Source: Dendrocalamus latiflorus
Lineage: Eukaryota; Streptophyta; Magnoliopsida; Poales; Poaceae
Reading direction: 5' to 3'
Length of the DNA stretch: 64,000 bases
Assembly: GCA_017311315.1 (NCBI GenBank)
Contig: CM029622.1
Coordinates: 12,122,433-12,186,432, forward strand
This document shows, piece by piece, positions 58,757 to 64,000 of the stretch (the stretch's first letter is position 1; every line of letters starts with the position of its first letter). The notes beneath the pieces are model-generated. The model was not told where the DNA came from and made no database searches. It saw only the letters and a list, made by a program, of their open reading frames with translations. The position numbers and the translations under genes are program-made.

Positions 58757-61700
58757 TCAACTCGGGCCAAGGAGTAGGTTGGGAAATTCTCGCTGTAAGT
58801 CTGACTCCTTTTCCCATGTTGCCTCATCTGCTGTATGATTTCGCCATTGAACCTTATGAAATCTGATATCTTTGCTTCTTAACCGCCTCTCTGTAGTATC
58901 CAAGATCTGAATTGGTTCTTCTTCATATGACAAATCATCTTGTAAATCTATATCATCAACTGGTATCTGCTCGGTTGGGTGGCGGAGACATTTGTGTAGC
59001 TGAGACACATGAAATACGTTATGCACTCTAGCCAAATTTGGTGTTAACTGCAATTTATAAGCTACTTCCCCTATTCTCTCAAGAATCTCGAATGGGCCAA
59101 TATATCTCGGGGCTAACTTTTCTTTAACTTGAAATCTTTTTACTGATTTGAAGAGTGTGACCTTGAGATATACCCAATCTCCGATTTCAAAGCTTAAATC
59201 TTTTCGACGGTTATCGGCATAACTCTTTTGTCGACTCTGGGCTATTCTCATTTTGTCTCGGACAATCCTGACATGGGCTTCTGCATCTTGGACGATCTGT
59301 GGTCCTAAGAACTCCTGTTCTCCGGTTTCAGTCCAATTTAACGGTGTTCTACACTCTCTTCCATATAGGGCTTCAAGTGGTGCCATCTTAATACTGGCCT
59401 GGTAACTGTTATTATAAGAGAATTCCGCAAACGGTAAACACATGTCCCAAGCTGCTCCATAGACTAATGCACATGCGCGAAGCATGTCTTCTAAGATTTG
59501 ATTCACTCGTTCTGTCTGTCCTCCAGTTTGTGGATGGTATGCTGTACTGAATGCTAAGTCTGTTCCCATGGCTTCATGCAGTTTCTCCCAAAATGTAGAC
59601 GTGAACTGTGCTCCTCTATCAGATACTATTCTTTTTGGAACTCCATGTAATACCACTATTTTTGTTAAGTATAGCTCTGCTAGTTTATTTTTACCATAGG
59701 TTTGCTTGATTGGTATGAAGTGCGCCACTTTGGTTAGTCGGTCTACGATTACCCAAATAGCATCGTAACCGTCTCGACTTTTTGGGAACCCTGTAATAAA
59801 ATCCATACCAATGTCGTCCCACTTCCATTCTGGGATCGGCAAAGGGTTTAGCAACCCTGAGGGTTTTCGATGATCTATCTTTATGTTCTGACAGGTATCA
59901 CATCGTGCAATATATTCCGCTATTTCTCTTTTCATCTTACTCCACCAATACCTCTTTTTCAAGTCTTGATACATCTTCATACCTCCTGGGTGAATAGAGA
60001 GTTGAGATGAGTGAGCCTCTCGCAATATCAAATCTTTTAAGTCTTTGTCATCAGGTATACAGTAACGATCTCTAAATTTCAAGATTCCCTGATCATCTTT
60101 AACGAATTCAGTCGAGTTTGCTTCCTGACTTCTTTTTATGAGCTGTTGTATTTCCTCATCTTTTTCTTGTGCTGATTTGATTCGATCTGTTAAAGTCTAC
60201 TGAATTTCCAACGCTATTATCTGACCTTGTTCAACAACACATAGGTTCAAATGTTGAACTTCTTCTTGTAACGAACTAGAGCATTCCAAAATAGAAGCTA
60301 TATTATGATACTTCTTTCGACTTAGTGCATCTGCGACTACGTTTGCCTTCCCGGGATGATACTGGAGATCCAGATCATAGTCTTTGATTAATTCCAACCA
60401 TCTTCGTTGTTGAAGGTTTAAATCTGGCTGGGTAAATATATATTTCATACTCTTGTGGTCAGAAAAGACCTCACAACGATTTCCCAATAGGTAGTGCCTC
60501 CAAATCTTTAACGCATGTACCACTGCTGCCAATTCCAAGTCATGCGTTGGATAATTTATCTCGTGTGGCCGTAGCTGTCTCGAAGCATACGCCACTACTT
60601 TCCCTTCTTGCATTAACACACAACCTAATCGTTGTTTCGAGGCATCACAATAGATTTGAAATTCTTTCTCAGGGTTAGGAAGTATAAGCACTGGGGCTGA
60701 GGTTAATCTTGTTTTCAACTCCTGAAAACTCTCTTCACATTTATCCATCCACTTATAGGGGCTATCCTTCTTAAGAAGCTGGGTGAGGGGTCTTGTTATC
60801 TTCGAGAATCCTTCGATAAAACGACGATAATATCCGGCCAAACCTAGGAAACTTCGGACTTCTGTTACTGTGGTTGGCTGTTTTCATTCCATTACCGCTT
60901 TCACTTTTTCAGGATCTACTTTTACTCCTTCTTCTGTGATAATGTGTCCGAGAAAGGCTACTTCTTTCATCCAGAACTCACATTTAGAGAACTTAGCATA
61001 TAACCGATGTTCTCTTAGCTTACTCAAAGCGATATGCAGATGTTGTCGATGTTCTTCTTCTGTCTTGGAATATATTAATATGTCATCGATGAATACTATC
61101 ACAAAATGGTCTAACTGCTCCATATATACCATATTCATCAGGTTCATAAAATATGCAGGTGCATTTGTCAAGCCAAATGGTACTACTGTGAACTCAAATA
61201 ATCCATATCTTACGGTAAAAGCAGTCTTTTCACGATCTTGCTCTCGGATCTTAAGCTGGTGATATCCAGATCTTAGATCAATTTTTTAGAACACCTTGGC
61301 TCCTTTGAGCTGATCAAATAAGTCATCTATTCTTGGCAAAGGATATTTATTTTTGATAGTTATTGCGTTCAATCCTCGATAATCCACACACATTCTCAGA
61401 CTACCATCCTTTTTCTTCGCGAACAATACTGGGGCTAACCAAGGAGATATGCTAGGTTGTATAAATTCTTTCTCCATTAATTCATCCATCTGCTTCTTAA
61501 GTTCCTTTAGCTCTTGGGCTGATATCCGGTACTGACGCTTTGTGATAGGTTTAGTCCCTGGTATCAACTCAATAGCAAGCTCGATGGGCCTATCTGGCGG
61601 CTTTCCTGGTAGCTCTTTTGGAAAAACATCTGGATATTCCCGAATTATTGGTATTTGGGACACTCCTTCTTCTACTATTATACTCTGAGTACTCGCCTTC

Positions 61701-63355
61701 ATTTTCTCCACTAGCACTGGATCTGTCTTTACTAATATCTTTTGTCCTTCTGGACTTACCAGAGTTACTAGCTTGTTTTCACAACTCACATTGGCTTTAT
61801 ACTTAGTTAACCAATCCATTCCTAATATAACATCCAATCCCTTCATCTCCAATAATAGCAAGTCTGTCTTAAATTTGACTCCTTGGATTTCTATATCTAG
61901 GTCTTTGCATCCAAAGCGAGATTCCACTTTATTCCCAGCAGTTTGAAAGGAATAACACTTTTGCAAAGGAGAAAATGACAATTGGTTTTTCACAACAAAA
62001 GCCAAGGAGAGGAACGAATGTGTTGCTCCGAGATCAAACAAAACCACAGAAGGCTTTGAGTTAACAGGGTACGTACCAACGATGACGTCGTTGGCTCTTG
62101 CTGCTTCCTCTGCGAAAATATGGTTTATCCTTCCTTGTACTGGCTTTAGTATCCCTTTTCACTTGTCTGCTGCTGACATCAGATTTGTCGTCTAAGTTCC
62201 TGCTGGCTTCACTGCAAACTGTCTAGTCTATCCTCCTTCTTCTTGCTTTGGCACGGCAATGAATTGACGTGGCGAAGATGCATGTGCCCTAACTTGAGCT
62301 TTTGGTACTTCTGAAGGTAATCCTCCTCGTGGACACTGATTCTTGTAATGGCTCGCTTGGCCACAATGATAACAGACAGTATATAACTGCGGACATTGCC
62401 TCTGTAAATGATTCCGTCCGCAGTTATAGCACTTCAGCATAAAAATTTGCCTAACGTTTTGCTGAGATGTCATAGGACTCTGGCTAGTCTTAAGCTGTGA
62501 TTTAGGCATGTATACAAATTTCCTTCCCTGTTGTCCTCTAAACTAGGGTGCTAGCATCATTTGCTTTCGAGATCCGTCTGATGATGATGTTCTCTGTATT
62601 ATCTTCCTCTTCCGAGTGTCCTCTAATTCATTTCTTGCCTCTTCAGACACGATGAGTTTATTTACCATTGTGGGTAGGTCTTTATAGTCCACCATTGAAA
62701 TATGGTATTTCAAGGATTTCTGTAACCCTTCTTTGAATCGCTCCATCTTTTTCTCCCCAGTCTTTGCATCATCGGGGGCATATCTGGCCAATGGATTAAA
62801 TTGGTGAAGATATTCTGTGACAGTTCGCCCTCCTTGTTTTAGTGCAAGAAATTCCCGACGCTTGGCTTCGATGACTCCTGTGGGCACATGAGCTTGGCGG
62901 AACGAATCTTCAAATTCTTTCCAAGTGATCTCCCGATCCTCATTCATAGTCTGGTAGTTCACCCACCATGCTGCAGCTGGGCCCTGCAGTTGGTGGGATG
63001 CATATAATACTTTTTCTTTGTCATTGCACTGAATAGTGTTTAACTTCCTTTCTACGTCTCGGAACCAATCTTCAGCCACCATCGGATCAGGTGAAGAAGA
63101 AAAGACTGGAGGTCGAGTCTTTTGAAAATCTGCCCACTTTGACTGCCCAGGTATTCCTTGTTGATTATTCCCTCCGCTTCTTATAGCAATTTGTTCCAAC
63201 AGTCTGGCATGCTACTCCATCATGCGAGATTGATTCAGTTCTGCTTGGAATCTATTTTCTTCCATCTTGGCCAAAATGTCTGCGAAGCTGATTTGTGGCA
63301 CTTCCCTTTGATGAGGACTATCCTGTCCCTGAGATCCTTCTCCACTTCCTAACAT
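58757..63355 (-). pseudogene. gag-pol: Gypsy I gag-pol, one frame with eight nonsense codons
   Basis: From ATG 63355 to the stop at 58757 every recognised segment is in the same frame (1533 codons, no frameshift). Domains: gag with WVNYQTMNEDREITWKEFEDS at about 62950 (shortened), CCHC knuckle CYNCGRNHLQRQC and a second CYHCGQASHYKNQC (62330-62440); protease DLGATHSF near 62030, where DSG is normal; RT YPLPRIDDLFDQL at about 61320 and FIDDILIYS at about 61095; RNase H IYCDASKQRLGCVL at about 60650; integrase HHCC, then D94, D155, E191 of the 441-codon segment (D-D-35-E); chromodomain in the last about 65 residues. In-frame stops: 63214, 62545, 62230, 62194, 62161, 61288, 60886 and 60199 (first base). 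The Ser to Leu change in the protease site is an additional lesion. Confidence 0.93.
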
Positions 63356-63695
63356 CTTGATTATTTTGATGAGATTAGGAGTTCAGATCTGCAGCGAGTT
63401 TTTAGAAAGTTAGATAGATAAGTAAGAATTTAGACTTAGGGTAAGGTCAGAATGAAATAGATAAAGATTCCAGAGTGAATTAAGAGAGTTGGAATTTGAA
63501 GAGATGGACTAGAGATATCATTAACAAACAAATTATCAATTAGGCAAGATAACTTCTTCTCTTTATTCATTATATAAGTTGGATACATACTATCTTACAA
63601 AGTTCATATCACAACTTATTTTACAATACCAAAACTTGCTACTACAAAAAAGGGCTCAAACTATTCTAACGCAACTCAACTCATCACTACGCCCT
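63356..63695 (-). other. Leader between acidic ORF and gag
   Basis: AT-rich, no ORF. It fits the untranslated leader of gypsy I on the minus strand. Confidence 0.5.
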
Positions 63696-63953
63696 CTAAT
63701 CTGAAGGGGAACCTCCAGAGGAATACCACTCTTCTTCCTCCGGGTCTTCTTCTTCGTCATCGATCACGGGCTCCTTGCCTTTGGACTCGTCATCAACTGC
63801 TTTGTCAGGAGAACACCATTCCTCTTCTTCTGGATCTTCTTCCTCATCAACCATGGGTTACTTGTCCTTGGGCTCCTCATCAACTGCTTTGGGCTCATCC
63901 GGGACATGTGGTGCTGGTCCCTCGAAGAATGAACAGTATTGAGGCGCCGTCAT
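63696..63953 (-). CDS. Acidic pre-gag ORF of gypsy I
   Basis: Minus frame from ATG 63953 (MTAPQYCSFFEGPAPHVP...) to TAG 63696-63698. Upstream of that ATG the frame stays open to the window edge (SRCDETPQGSNKHRR), so the true start is outside. It has two tandem copies of an acidic unit, [V/I]D[E/D]EEDPEEEEW, each preceded by a P/K/D-rich linker, and one in-frame TAA (63858-63860) in the first copy where the second copy has GAG. Composition is strongly acidic and disordered. It lies upstream of gag and in the same direction. Function unknown; some plant gypsy lineages carry extra ORFs, but I cannot assign this one. Confidence 0.45.
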
Positions 63954-64000
63954 TCTCCTATGCTTGTTGGAGCCTTGGGGAGTCTCATCACATCTTGACG

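Larger units (their letters stand above)
55625..64000 (-). mobile_element. Ty3/gypsy chromovirus I (Tekay/Del-like), partial
   Basis: Minus strand; enters the window at 64000 and ends at 55625 with its 3' LTR. Order on the minus strand: leader with an acidic ORF, gag, protease, RT, RNase H, integrase with chromodomain, PPT (TTTAAGGGGGGTAGG), LTR. The integrase follows RT and RNase H, as in gypsy, and a chromodomain ends the protein, as in chromoviruses. The 5' LTR lies outside the window. TSD on this side would be GAGGA (55620-55624), unverifiable here. Confidence 0.92.

Overview
This is a plant nuclear window, almost certainly from a grass. The evidence is one GC-rich, single-intron host gene of grass type set in a sea of LTR retrotransposons, CACTA, MULE and hAT elements, plus short elements sitting inside long (TA)n microsatellites, a habit described for the rice 'Micron' family. 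I cannot fix the species. No bacterial operons, CRISPR arrays, rRNA or tRNA genes were seen.

Layout. 1-2052: four (TA)n tracts separated by two terminal-inverted-repeat (TIR) elements and by two copies of a 251-bp unit. 2053-7480: degraded retroelement-like DNA split by a CACTA element with a GCA target-site duplication (TSD). 7490-11410: an inverted-repeat element, MITE-like AT-rich DNA, an 880-bp MULE with a perfect 10-bp TSD, and a short Copia/TRIM-like relic. 11706-12919 (minus): the only convincing host gene, a 363-residue ARM-repeat protein in two exons. A hAT MITE with an 8-bp TSD lies about 330 bp upstream of its start codon, and two G-boxes lie beyond it. 13700-15643: MITE-rich intergenic DNA.

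15644-52605 is one old Ty1/Copia element (A). Its LTRs are about 1.4 kb and it is bounded by a perfect TTAAT TSD. It was blown apart by a 26.5-kb nest of later insertions. Inside its leader is a solo LTR. Inside its integrase/RT junction sits a minus-strand non-coding gypsy-like element (C), with a further LTR-like block (B) at its left end. C's left LTR holds a solo gypsy LTR (D, TSD GAAAT), which holds a young, nearly intact Ty1/Copia element (E, two 414-bp LTRs). C's internal region holds a CACTA deletion derivative (TSD TGA) with recognisable transposase remnants. C's right LTR holds an L1-type LINE (11-bp TSD), which holds a MULE-type MITE (9-bp TSD). Nesting therefore reaches four levels on two independent branches.

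52606-55624 contains a related LTR fragment, tandem duplications and an exon-like open stretch. That stretch is cut by a Ty3/gypsy chromovirus (I, minus strand), which runs from 55625 past the window end. Its 3.1-kb LTR and complete gag-pol frame are visible. The frame is broken by eight in-frame stops but no frameshift.

I found no undescribed multi-gene system. The value of the window is a well-resolved insertion stratigraphy, an interrupted-but-otherwise-open Copia polyprotein, microsatellite-lodged elements, a possible gene-capturing MULE, an acidic pre-gag ORF in the gypsy element, and an LTR-borne minisatellite.
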